The notes under the pieces: generated by a model
What the model was told of the DNA's origin: nothing
Seen by the model: only the letters and a program-made list of their open reading frames with translations
The model's database searches: none
Part shown: in pieces, positions 34,401-53,273 of the stretch
How positions within the stretch are numbered: the first letter of the stretch is position 1
How the letters are laid out: each line of letters starts with the position of its first letter
NCBI GenBank assembly: GCA_017506865.1
Contig: JAFCMP010000100.1
Location: 62,001 to 126,000, forward strand
Length of the DNA: 64,000 bases
Reading direction: 5' to 3'
From: Tribonema minus
Taxonomy: Eukaryota > Sar > Xanthophyceae > Tribonematales > Tribonemataceae
Position numbers and translations under genes: made by a program

Positions 34401-37400
34401 GTCGGCGCTCGCACCCGGCTAAAGCCGCAACCGCCAGTAACTACCAGTAATGCAGCAATGGTTTGTTGTTGTGACAACGACAGTCTCACACTGAACAACC
34501 CTCCTCAAGATGTTGTCCACAGTGTTTTTGAGGTACGATGCCTGATGAAGAGTGCAGACGCGTCCTGTTGGTGTACACTTGTTTTTATGTTCACTTCCAC
34601 CAGCACAAACGTGCGCCATTTATAAGGAGGGTCAGCGAGCACTGCAGGGGCTGGTTCATAGTGCACTCTGATCGCGAATCCCGCCTGCTACATTGCATGG
34701 CCCTGACGCTAACCCTGTCCTCACCGCTCACTCAGGGGGCCGACAAAAACATGCTATTGACACATTTACATATTACTTCATCTCTAAGTTCAAGTCTCAC
34801 ATTCGCCGCCACCGCGCCGCGAAATGCGTAGGTGGTCTGATCAGCGTCGCCAACGACAAAAATGCCATCAACAAATGTATACATTGACAGAGTGGATTCA
34901 ACTTCAACGCCAGCTTCAAGTCTCACATTGCCCGCCGCTGCGCCGCGAAACGCATAGACTAGATGCTCTGATCCGCATTGCCGACTGCAATTTCCTAATG
35001 ACAGACACTTATGACATTACTTCAAGTACATATGACTTCGTTGCCGAGTTCAAGTCTCACATTGCCCGCCACCGCGCCGCGAAACGCGTAGATGCTCTGA
35101 TCCGCATCGCCGACCACAAATATGCTGGGCACGCGCGTGGTCATGACCCCGGCGCTGTTGCTGTTACTGTAACTGTTGGCGCAGCTGGCTTCTGCCAGAA
35201 GCTTCACAAGATCGTACTGGGGCCCGTTGGTGTCCTGCAACGGCAGTCATTGACAAAGTCAAGTGGTCAGTGAGTGACTAAGTAAGTAAGTAACAGAGTG
35301 AGGGAGTGGGTGAGGGAGGAGTGAATAGGTGAGTGTCCCATTGGTGTCCCTGCCACGGCACGGCAGTCATCGACAGAGTCAATTGGTTACGAAGAGTGAG
35401 GGAGTGAGTAGTTAGGGAAGTGTGGGTGTCCTGCAACAGCCATTGGCGACAAACTCCATCATCGCTAAGAGTTAGTGAGTGAGTGAGTGAGTGAATGAGT
35501 GAGCGAGTGTAATGCTCACTCCAACATCAACCAAGCACTTCCGTAAACCGAGGTAGCAAAGTGCACTTTCATGGCCCAAGTTGATGAAAACAATCGTGAA
35601 TGTGCGTGAAAGGGTTTCGTTAGCTCACAACAAAAGTACTTGCCGCGCTTTGAAAGTGTTGAGAACATGACAGTTTCCCACACTGACCATGCTTCCGAAG
35701 CACATAGCAGTAGTTGCCACTCGCCGACCAGGATGTGGCGGAAAGGGAGCGTCTTCGAAGTCGCGGTCCAAACAATCGAAGCGTCGAACTCTGAACTAAA
35801 CCGGCCTTAACCTCACCTAATTGCTAACCCTTTTTCGCACGAACACTGATTCTGCCCCTCATGCTGCCCTATGTCAACCTGAAGCGTGCGACCATCAAGC
35901 GCACGGACTTAGGGTTACATTTAGCTTCGTGATAGCTTAGGTTTAGCCTCTTAGGGGGGGGGGGGTAGGGTTACAGGCAGGCCCTAAGCAGGCCCAGATC
36001 GTACACTTGCCACTCGTATCTGCCACTCGGCAACCAGGATGTGATTAAAGCGGCACGCGACCATCTGACTAATCTGTTCTTCACCTAACCCTACCCCTAG
36101 CCCTAACCCTAATGCCGTGGCCCTGGGTCACCGTTGCGCGTACCTGCCACTCGTCGACCAAGATGTGTCTGAGGCAGCGTGCCCATCGAGCGCGCGAACT
36201 TAGGGTTAACTCAAGCTTCGAGATGAACATCTCTGGGGGGGGGGTTGGGGTTAGGGGTAGGCCCCCAGGTAGGCCCAGATCGTAAAACTGCCCCTCGTAC
36301 CTGCCCCTCGTCAACCAGTATGCGTCTCAAGCGGTGCGCCACCTTCAAACTAATCCACTCTTCACCTGACGCTAACCCTAGCCCGAACCCCAATGCCGCG
36401 GCCCTGGACCACAGCTGTCACTCCTCACACCTCAACCCTAACCCTTACCCTAACGGCGTGGCACTGTATCACAACTGTCACACATACCTGCCACTCGTCG
36501 ACCAGGATGGCGCCTGAAGCGCCGCGTGACCATGGAGCTACACCGACCCTAACCTAACCCATACCCGAACCCGAATCCTGGACCCAACGCCGTAGCTCTG
36601 CATCACAACTGCACAGTTGACTGTCACTTGTACCTGCCACTCATCGACCAGTATGTGTCTGAAGCGGCGCGCGACCATAGAGCGCGCGTCGCTGTCCTCC
36701 GCTATCACGCGCAGCGCGAGCAACCCTAGTACTAAATCCACCTCAAACTATCCCGACGTCAGCCCTAAATTTCATTCAAAGACTAATTCTAAACTGCCTC
36801 TCATAGGCACACACCTGCCACTCGTCGACCAGTATGTGTCTAAAGCGGCGCGCCACCATAGAGCGTGCGTCCCTGTCCTCCGCTATCACGCGCAGCGTCA
36901 GCAGTATGAGATCGTCAAAGTCCGCGGCGTTGCGGCGCACGAGCGCCTCCTGGTAGCGCGGGTACACGTAGAACAGGCGCTCGGAGCGCTCCTCGAACGC
37001 GCTCTTGTTCTTCTTGTTTTCTGCCGGGGAGAGTTGGGGGCGTGGGCGAGGGGGACGATAACGGCCGCACAAATGTTAAGTTGAGGTTGGAGTTGAAGTT
37101 GAGGTCCACGAGCGCCTCTGGTAGCGCGGGTACACGTAGAACAGGCGCTCGGAACGCTCCTCGAATGCGCTCGTGTTCTTTTTGTCTATCGGGGACAGGT
37201 GCGGGGGGGGGGGGGCGGTGAAGAACGGCCACAGAAATGAAAAGTTGAAGTTGAAGTTAAGGTGTTGCGCACAAGCGCCTCCTGATATCGCGAGTACGCG
37301 TAGAACAGGCGCTCGGAACGCTCCTTGAACGCGAACGCACAACGTTCTTTTTGTTTTCTGCCGAAGAGAGTTGGAGGGGGGAAGGGGAAAGGGGGAAATT

Positions 37401-40400
37401 CAAAGTTGTTACCACTGAAGTTGAAGGTGAGGCGTTGCGGCGCAGCCTGGTAGCGCGAGTACACATAGACCAGATGAGGGCCCCAGGATTCACGATGCAC
37501 ACATGCCTTCCTGTGGTGGCTCACAATGAGCCCACAATATGCTACCCTTCATCGTCACATACATACCTTCTTGTCGCTGCTCCACCTCCACTTTAATGAC
37601 TACTGCCTCACAACTTCATTCCATAATGAGACAAATGACATCTCGGCCCTAGGCCTACGTTACCCTTGTTGTCTGCTCCATCGGACGGGACACGCCATGC
37701 ATACCCATCATACATACCCTCCACAAACATTCCCGCATGTCCTTTTTGTTGATTCTGACATTGGGTGCAAAACAGTCTAGATGCTGAAGTCATGATTGCT
37801 GCCGAAATCTGCAAGTACCGCGTGACAACATGTCTCAGTTCGCATTGACGAACACTGCTGAACAACATGACCAGCAGGCAACCCCCCTCCCCCCCCCCCT
37901 ACAACACATGTTTGCACCTTGTATGGTCTCCGAAGTATGGTGCTGCTCTCATCATACATACATACCTTCCTGTGGCTCCTCTGCCTCCATCGCCGCCACA
38001 TCCTGCGGTGTCAGCCCCTGGCTCTTGTACCTGGATATCCCCCCTAGCACCTCGCGCATTACGCTTGGAGACTTCTCAAATTGGCCTTCCAGCAGGATAT
38101 CGGCGACCAGTTTCCTGCGCAGTATACAGTATGTTCAAGGCGAGGTGTACTTGAAGTATTAGACGGAACATTTGTACTTGAAGTATTAGACGGAGTACTT
38201 TATTCAAGTGCAACTTGGAACTGTATATGCAAAGTTAAACTCATACAATATGTCCGCAATTAGTTTCTTGCGCAGCAGATGATCAATTCAAGACGAGTTG
38301 TCCATGAAGCATTAGACAGAGTACTTTCTTCAAGTGCCACATGGAGTTTGATATGCAATTTGCCCTCCAACAAGATATCGGCAACCAGTTTCCTGCGCGC
38401 CATATTATTCAAGCACGGCACGCGGTACAAAACTCTCTTCAAGAATAACCTCAGGTGCGATGTGTTGACCAGCAGGATCCCTTCCGAAAAGCACAATGAC
38501 ACACAATCAACACCCGCCTTCGACCTGAGATATTTTGCACCGTAATGTGTGTGGTATGCTGCTTGACACACAGTGCTTCTGCTCAATCCCAGTTTTCGAA
38601 GCTGCAATGTGTTGGAGTACATGTTGCAGTAGCAGAAGCCGACAAGCGTTGTATTGAAGTTGTGGTGAAGGGTTTCGTCAGTTTCACTAATCAGCCACAA
38701 CAGTTTCGTGACAGTTTCGTCTGTGTCAGGCCGAGCACGGCCATGTCGTTTTGAAGCGCGTCCAGCGGCACCTGCAGTCAACAGTTTCGTGACAGTTTCA
38801 CCGATCAGTCACAACAGTTTCGTGAGAGTTTCATCGGTTGGGCCCAGCATTTGCTGAGCGCTGCTGCCTTGTCTTGCGCAGAGCGTCCAGCGGCACCTCA
38901 CCAGCTGTTAAACTCATTCATGCAAAGGGCAATAATATAATTCAAGAATGTAAGAGCACTGACAATGCCATGTCTCACCAATAACATGGTTGACAACTGT
39001 CCTGGGCGCTTTGTGTTTGGGGCTAGGTTTGGGAGAAGGGTTGGAGCAGCGATGGGCACCGTGTGATGGCACCACAGGAAGGCCTTTCAGATCTTTCTTG
39101 GACGTGTACCATCGCTCCACTATCAGTCTATATCTTGACTGAGAATCACTTGAAGAGGACCACCAAATGCGCAGTTTCAGTCTTGGCCGGTTACAACAAT
39201 AGCGTGCAGATGTACCAGAGTACGTGTGGACTTGTATTTATAAAGGCCCAAGGGAGGCCGGGTTGCCTATGCAATCGAAAAGCTTGCGTCAACGCAGCAG
39301 CCTAGTCTGTGCTGTGCCCTAGGAGTTTGGATACCGGCGCCGCAACACAGCCCAGCATTCGCGCTCCACGTGTGTATGCCATGACGCGCTCCGCCAACTC
39401 CCGCGCCAGCGATATGCTCAGCTCAATGTGGATCTGACGCTTAGCTAACCCGGCCTTGCGTAACACATCTGCCTTCCCCCCCCCTGAGCACAGTGCTGAG
39501 TGCATTGCCAACTCCTTAACAAAAAGGCTTGTCTGCTTGCCCAGCCGTCCGTACGACTCCTGCACGAATGGCACAAAAGCCCAAGATGACGTCAAGGTGC
39601 CGGTGTGGTGCTTGACCTTCGCGTCCTCCCCCACCCCAGCAGCATAGCCGTCCGTGTTCGAGGCAATTGTTTTGCCTGTCAGGTACGAGCTAGCTGTGGG
39701 CGCGCGCACACTTGTGTCTAGCACTATTCCCTTGTTACGGCATGCACTGCTAAAGTGCAGACACCCTGGGTCAATGACTGTGTCCGCCCGATACCCCGGT
39801 ACCTTGAAGACGCTAGCGTCCTCATTGCGGACAATAGAGACATGGTGCTGTCTCAAGATGCGCTGTAGGCACCGCTTTTGGGCAGTGTGTGTCGCGTTGT
39901 GCCCCCGTATGTGCTGGCTGGGGCAGCTGATCGCATGCGTGGAGGTGGGGCTCACGTCACTGCACCGCCATGGGCACACCTCGCCCTGTATGCCCCACCC
40001 GTCTATAAAGAGTACTTCAAATCCATGCCTTGGCGCTGGGCACACTAGAACTAAGTTAGGTTGAGGTGTCAGGGTCAAAGACATGAGTAGGGGGGCACAC
40101 TGACGGCAGACAGCACCGCAGCCCCAAAGGTAATGCGCAAGCTTGTGGAGTACGCAACAAAAATGGTCTTTCATGAACTTGTTTGATTAATATTCTTTAA
40201 TCGTGATGCATTTCCTGCGCCTTGCCGATCCTCTGCATCTGCTGAACAGACTGCAGCAAAGCACCACATCTTGGTCACAATTTCTAATTGAACAGCACGT
40301 GATGCACTTGCCATCGGGCGCAGACTTCAATTGTTGTGTGTTTTGAGCCACACGTTTTTTTGCGAGAACGCAACCACTGCTAAGTGTCAATGAATAAAGT

Positions 40401-41041
40401 CCTCTCAACTTCAATACCTGGTGTCAAGCCTGCAGACTACCCCCCGTCTTACCTAATTCGTGCATCAGAGTTTCAGCAGTCACTTGCCTGCAGTCATCTG
40501 TATCGTACACGCTGAACTGCGCGTCCAAGCCTGGCTCCACTCGGCTCAGAGCATCCCCCATTCGCCGCAGCAGCTTGAGGCACACGGAGTGGAACGTGCC
40601 CAGCATGACCTCACTCGCTGCCTGCCTCCCGACAATAGCCTCCACCCGCTCCCGCATCTCATTCGCTGCCTTGTTGGTGAAGGTGACAGCCAGAATGCTC
40701 CAAGGCGGAGCTCCTACTGCAGGTGAAATCAAGTGGCTGATCCTTCTCGTCAGCACTCGCGTTTTGCCCGAGCCTGGCCCCGCCACCACACGTATCGGCG
40801 CTATGGGTGCTGTGACTGCTTGCCTCTGGGCATCATTGAGGCCGTCTTCATCTGCTGCAGAGGCGTGGTGCTCCGGCGCTGCCCGCAGTCGGTGGACAGC
40901 TCTACATGTACTGCTGACAGCAGAGAGCGCATTGGTGGTAGTGCAGTGCGCCTGATGCCGCTGTGATGGTGGCACGGGTGGATGCAGGAACGCTGCTGCT
41001 GAGCAAAGCAGCGCACACTGCACGCACCGCTTCAGCGCCAT
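24366..41041 (-). CDS. uvrD: UvrD/PcrA-type superfamily 1 DNA helicase, plastid-targeted, about 1346 residues
   Basis: ATP-driven 3'-5' helicase for DNA repair and replication. Exons in coding order: 41041-40453, 38114-37966, 37020-36815, 35234-35061, 33992-33777, 32242-31946, 30401-30230, 29794-29365, 27987-27625, 25809-24366. Motifs in order: I GPGSGKT (about residue 88), Ia TFTNKAANEM, II VDEWQDTN (usually DEFQDTN), III VVGDADQSIYAFRG, IV VLAQNYR, V MTIHASKGLEFDTVF, VI RRLMYVAITRAKSRLF. The last exon ends in the Tudor-like PcrA domain (IGSKVSHRIHGEGTLVGW) after roughly 380 residues of Ser/Gly/Ala-rich linker, much longer than in bacteria. The leader ALLCSAAAFLHPP fits the ASAFAP plastid signal. 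Two loose ends: exon 1 ends and exon 2 begins in phases that do not match, so a micro-exon or another border is missing in intron 1; and at the exon 7 end the strongest donor (GTAAGT) would give an in-frame stop, while GTTGTA three bases earlier keeps the frame. Confidence 0.9.
25895..26115 (-). repeat. Copies of helicase exon 10 acceptor end
   Basis: 25900-25985 and 26012-26110 repeat the acceptor and the start of exon 10 (SRYLEDLPKS) together with a filler rich in TGTGTCATTC. From 26116 to 27235 the intron shows no exon. Confidence 0.75.
27235..28400 (-). repeat. Copies of helicase exon 9 donor and acceptor ends
   Basis: Donor side: 27243-27300 and 27440-27485 repeat the end of exon 9 (MRCIDAYPS) and the GTATGTATGT donor. 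Acceptor side: 28088-28200 and 28262-28395 repeat the start of exon 9 (coding SDSDSPAAVSEVV) with the upstream intron, including a TTAGGGTTG element. Exon 9 itself is 27987-27625. Confidence 0.85.
28665..29325 (-). repeat. Six-fold array of helicase exon 8 donor ends
   Basis: Six copies (about 28670-28730, 28770-28835, 28895-28965, 29015-29085, 29128-29190, 29238-29315) of the end of exon 8 (coding LAAFLAEVALMGGDEAPR) with donor GTGCGTCAC, at a period of roughly 110-130 bp. With the true end at 29365 there are seven. Identity to the exon is high, so this array looks recent. Confidence 0.92.
29865..30960 (-). repeat. Copies of helicase exon 8 and exon 7 acceptor ends
   Basis: 29868-29985 repeats the start of exon 8 (ENPLSDAAAAA through WSGVSLRRV) with acceptor. 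30525-30565, 30705-30745, 30785-30835 and 30900-30950 repeat the start of exon 7 (coding VTPVECVL) with acceptor, embedded in CAGCAG-rich filler. Confidence 0.8.
31595..32795 (-). repeat. Copies of helicase exon 6 edges
   Basis: Donor side: 31597-31700 and 31785-31860 repeat the end of exon 6 (coding LSRAAFTPARGIGAKTMESL). Acceptor side: 32290-32412, 32510-32585 and 32655-32795 repeat its start (SRYWTRGTVPLSEMAVMYRT). The acceptor copy nearest the exon is almost intact over about 100 bp. Confidence 0.88.
32845..33695 (-). repeat. Five-fold array of helicase exon 5 donor ends
   Basis: Copies at about 32850-32960, 33040-33150, 33236-33335, 33415-33500 and 33590-33690 carry the end of exon 5 (coding LVAVKDKGLPLGVMTCYNAA, then QEAAEIAKQ) and the donor, each followed by TAGGGT-type sequence. 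Period about 180 bp. Confidence 0.92.
34095..35465 (-). repeat. Copies of helicase exon 5 acceptor and exon 4 edges
   Basis: 34098-34180, 34285-34370 and 34465-34515 repeat the start of exon 5 (DRFEEDFKCETVVLAQNYRC). 34790-34870 and 34916-34990 repeat the end of exon 4 (coding VVGDADQSIYAFRGAVAGN) with donor. 35330-35370 and 35420-35460 repeat its acceptor and are surrounded by GTGA microsatellite. Confidence 0.85.
35700..37485 (-). repeat. Arrays of helicase exon 3 donor and acceptor ends
   Basis: Donor side: six copies (about 35705-35760, 36005-36065, 36140-36205, 36290-36365, 36485-36535, 36632-36735) of the end of exon 3 (coding RSMVARRFRHILVDEWQ), with CCCTAA runs between them. Acceptor side: 37098-37230, 37255-37380 and 37425-37480 repeat its start (ERSERLFYVYPRYQEALV). 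This junction is the most copied in the window. Confidence 0.92.
37498..38415 (-). repeat. Copies of helicase exon 2 edges
   Basis: 37500-37525 and 37555-37592 resemble the end of exon 2 with its GTATGT donor. 38225-38285 and 38345-38410 repeat the start (RKLVADILLEG). The sequence just before the exon start is shared by the copies, which leaves the exact acceptor of exon 2 open. Confidence 0.7.
38660..38905 (-). repeat. HisRS-derived exon-edge array inside helicase intron 1
   Basis: About 240 bp that match the HisRS exon 7 acceptor array at 1440-1620: CACTAATCAGCCACAACAG, GTTTCGTGACAGTTT, GTCAGGCCGAGCAC and TCCAGCGGCACCTGC occur in the same order and orientation. It holds two to three partial copies of the exon start coding [22 protein letters not shown]. 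Its host gene has no such sequence of its own. Confidence 0.88.
39221..40011 (-). mobile_element. LINE copy A, 5'-truncated, in helicase intron 1
   Basis: Non-LTR retrotransposon 3' part. The minus strand codes a C-terminal domain with a zinc-knuckle-like CPWRC then H and C (C-x3-C-x8-H-x3-C), followed by YRADTVIDPG, IVLDTSVRAPTASSYL, a KHH, FVPFVQESYGRLGKQ and a helical end. This order fits the restriction-like endonuclease domain of R2/CRE-type LINEs. The similarity to copy B stops at about 40011, where 5' truncation is inferred. Differences from copy B are few (I count about seven over 790 bp), so both are young. Confidence 0.75.
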
Positions 41042-41177
41042 CCTCTCTCGTGCAGCTGCTTCTCGTTTAAACCACACCACGCCAACTTCACTTCTACTTC
41101 AACCTGAGTTGTGGTCGACTCGTTCGAAAGCCTTTGCAGTACTACCAAGCTAGCTGGGAAAGCAGTGTAGAAGCATC
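41042..41177. promoter_or_regulatory. Shared promoter region of helicase and DIM1
   Basis: Only 136 bp separate the start codons of the helicase (minus, 41041) and DIM1 (plus, 41178). Both genes must be driven from here or from within each other's leader. No TATA box is evident; the stretch has CTTCAACTTC-type motifs common in this genome. Confidence 0.55.
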
Positions 41178-49685
<8,508 letters not shown>

Positions 49686-49755
49686 ATTTCAACGACAGTT
49701 GCATCCTCTCTTCATGAATTTCAACGCAAGCGGGCATCCACTTTTCATGAACATT

Positions 49756-50393
49756 TTGCAAAGGAAGTTGTGGCGGCTGTAAATACACATGCATACACTG
49801 ATGTCAAGTACCATAAAAGTTTACTGGGCTCATCCTTGAGTGTGTACCTACTCTGACTGCCCGCTTGCTCACGTGCGTGCACATGCGCTCTAGACCAGCC
49901 AGCATGCAGCAACAAGTTTACTCAAGAAACACGGCAATGCCAGATCAGCAGCTTTGGCAGAATTGCAAGCATGCCTGTGACAGCGACACACCCACCGAAG
50001 AAAATCTGATGCTGGAGCGCAGCGCCAAGCGAACTATCACAGGCGCTGCTGTGTTGCTGCATCAGCACGCCTAGGCATGTGCTTGTTGTACACTATAGCA
50101 CGCGGAAGGTAGCATATGTAGGATCAGCTTTGCAAGCGGATTGCAAGCAAGCTGCAGCGACAGCGACACACCCACAGAAATCTCAGCGCAGCGCATTGCC
50201 AAAGCGATCGTCACACACAGGCGCTGCTGTATTGCTGCATCAGCACGCATAGGCATGTGCTTAAATCTCAGCGCAGCGCATTGCCAAGCCATCGTCATAC
50301 ACAGGCGCTGCTGAATGATTGCTGCATCATAGGCATGTGCTTAGCGTATTCTATATATAGCATGGAGAAGGTAGCATAGGATCAGCCTTGCTG
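49756..50393. repeat. Intergenic tandem duplication downstream of DIM1
   Basis: A unit with AGCGACACACCCAC, CAGGCGCTGCTGT, TTGCTGCATCA and TAGGCATGTGCTT appears at 49978-50085, 50155-50265 and in part at 50265-50345; GAAGGTAGCATA and GGATCAGC occur at both ends. No gene is supported. LINE copy B follows directly. Confidence 0.7.
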
Positions 50394-53265
50394 TACGTAT
50401 GGACTTGTATTTATAAAGGCCCAAGGGAGGCCGGGTTGCCTATGCAATCGAAAAGCTTGCGTCAACGCAGCAGCCTAGTCTGCGCTGTGCCCTAGGAGTT
50501 TGGATACCGGCGCCGCAACACAGCCCAGCATTCGCGCTCCACGTGTGTATGCCATGACGCGCTCCGCCAACTCCCGCGCCAGCGATATGCTCAGCTCAAT
50601 GTGGATCTGACGCTTAGCTAACCCGGCCTTGCGTAACACATCTGCCTTCCCCCCCCTGAGCACAGTGCTGAGTGCATTGCCAACTCCTTAACAAAAAGGC
50701 TTGTCTGCTTGCCCAGCCGTCCGTACGACTCCTGCACGAATGGCACAAAAGCCCAAGATGACGTCAAGGTGCCGGTGTGGTGCTTGACCTTCGCGTCCTC
50801 CCCTACCCCAGCAGCATCGCCGTCCGTGTTCGAGGCAATTGTTTTGCCTGTCAGGTACGAGCTCGCTGTGGGCGCGCGCACACTTGTGTCTAGCACTATT
50901 CCCTTGTTACGGCATGCACTGCTAAAGTGCAGACACCCTGGGTCAATGACTGTGTCCGCCCGATACCCCGGTACCTTGAAGACGCTAGCGTCCTCAGTGC
51001 GGACAATAGAGACATGGTGCTGTCTCAAGATGCGCTGTAGGCACCGCTTTTGGGCAGTGTGTGTCGCGTTGTGCCCCCGTATGTGCTGGCTGGGCTGATC
51101 GCATGCGTGGAGGTGGGGCTCACGTCACTGCACCGCCATGGGCACACCTCGCCCTGTATGCCCCACCCGTCTATAAAGATCGGATGGAAAATCACGCGTG
51201 CAGGCTAGCACGCCACACCGCACCAATGCATAGCGCAGAGGCAGACGGAGGCAGCCACAAGGTGACACACACACACGGTGGTGTTGCCGGAAAGGAAGCC
51301 GGCGAAGGAAGTGATATTACTATCAACAGCAAACCTGCGCGTGCCAGCTCAGGCTTGCTGAGTCACCTACATCAATGATCTGGAGCTGATCTCGAACAGC
51401 TCGCGAACAAAACTGCACTTCAACTACAACCTGGAGTGCAAACCTCAACTAGGGCATCCAACCCTTATTGTGCAACAGCGCCATATTGTAACACCCTCCC
51501 CCAGTCAAAGCTCCATCCCATGAGCTTGACTGACAAAACGCGCTGGATGCCTACTTCCAACTAAGCCTAATGCTTATGTGTGAATGCTCTCACTACATGC
51601 AGCCAGAAAAGCTGCACCCCCGTTTTCAACACCCTTTCCCCAGTGTGACCGCTGTGGGGAAACAACAGTATCCTGAGGGAAACAATGCCCGCTGCCCTCG
51701 AAATCAATAACCACATGCCAGCTGACCTGCACTTCTGCAACCTTGCTTCTTGTGCTCAGCTACGGCATCGAAACTGTACGCACTGCTGGGTATGCCGCCC
51801 TTCTTGTGCGAAGCTCGCCCACTGCTAATGCTGCACTTCTGAGGCCCCCTCTTCTGTGCGAAGCAAAAGCGATACTGCACTGCTGAAGACCCCCTCTTCT
51901 TGTGCAAACCTTCTAATAACTCATCGGCACTGCTACTGCCGGCTGCCTATTGCACCCTGCAATGGCACACTGAAATTGGAAGAGCCTGGTACGCTATCCT
52001 CTGCGCACACTTGCCCTTAAAAATCGCCATGGCCTCAAACAGGCCCTCCAGCCAGGGGAATCCGCTCCACCTGGACCTCCTGCGGTAACTCCCGCCACTC
52101 CAATTTGCAAGCTGCTGTCCAGCTCCTGCTCATGTCAAGGATGACATGCGTCGATGATGCCTCACCGCAACCTCCCGTGAAGAAGCGCCTGTTGGCTCGC
52201 ATCTCCAGACGAGTTTGTCGTCTCCCTGGATCGCCATGCGGACCTTTGCTGCTGTTGAGCATGAACGGTACCCGCCGGGACACGCTCGAGTCGCCCAGGC
52301 TGAACAACAGAGCTCCAAGTCGCATGCTCCAGCTGCTCATGCACTCCGTGCATGTCGGCGCAGGCGCATGCCGGCCTCGCCTTCCGCTCATTGATGACCC
52401 AGTGGCGTCAAAGCTGGGGACTTCCTTCCATATGCTAGCTACCTCCGTGAGCGCAGGCTCATAACCGATGGAAAATCACGCGTGCAGGCTAGCACGCCAC
52501 ACCGCACCAATGCATAGCGCAGAGGCAGACGGAGGCAGCCACAAGGTGACACACACACACGGTGGTGTTGCCGGAAAGGAAGCCGGCGAAGGAAGTGATA
52601 TTACTATCAACAGCAAACCTGCGCGTGCCAGCTCAGGCTTGCTGAGTCACCTACATCAATGATCTGGAGCTGATCTCGAACAGCTCGCGAACAAAACTGC
52701 ACTTCAACTACAACCTGGAGTGCAAACCTCAACTAGGGCATCCAACCCTTATTGTGCAACAGTGCCATATTGTAACAGATCGCAACCAAAATCATCGTGG
52801 CTGCTGCCATACTGGACATGGGCGCCGCACCCGGGCGGTCATTGGCAGCGGGTGGCACGCTCATCCACGCCATTGCCCCGGACGCACGCTGGCTGCGCAG
52901 CTGCGCCAGGACCCGCGCGCTAGCCTGTTGGCGGCGGCGGCTGGTGTCACGCGAGTCACCAATAAGTGTAGCCTGCGTCGGCTTGCCCACGGCACCAGCC
53001 GAGGCAGCCTCTAGGTCCTCCACCAGGCAGTCCTCGTATTGACGTCGAAGAACATTTGAAAGGCCGGCTTGTAGTCCGTGCGTGAAGTGACCGCGCGGGC
53101 GGCGGGGCACTACCTTCCTGCAGATCTCGTCAGCATAGGCCTCCCAGTCGTCGTCGTCCTCCTCCTGCCCGCCGCTGCAGCTGCTTTCTTCCGCGCTAGT
53201 TTGTGTTGGCGGGCGTGGAAGAGGCAGCCGCGGCAGCTGTACTCTTAACCCCCCCTCCATACCTC
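50394..53265 (-). mobile_element. LINE copy B, longer, interrupted by an LTR-like element
   Basis: 50394-51182 matches copy A at its 3' end. On the far side of an inserted element (51183-52777) the minus strand continues with the upstream part of the same C-terminal region: RRQYEDCLVEDLEAA, LRSQRASGAMAWMSVPP, typical of the segment between the reverse transcriptase and the zinc knuckle in R2/CRE-like LINEs. Similarity to the family fades at about 53265, where the tail of a second LINE family begins. The reverse transcriptase proper is not in the window. Confidence 0.7.
51183..52777. mobile_element. LTR-like (TRIM-type) element, looks whole in structure, young
   Basis: Terminal direct repeats of 311 bp (51183-51493 and 52467-52777) that differ at one base as far as I can see, flanked by the 5-bp target duplication GATCG (51178-51182 and 52778-52782). 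The repeats end in TAACA but begin with GATGG, not TG. The internal part of about 970 bp shows no recognisable gag or pol, so it is probably a non-autonomous terminal-repeat element. The near identity of the repeats points to a recent insertion into LINE copy B. Confidence 0.75.
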
Positions 53266-53273
53266 TGAGTATA

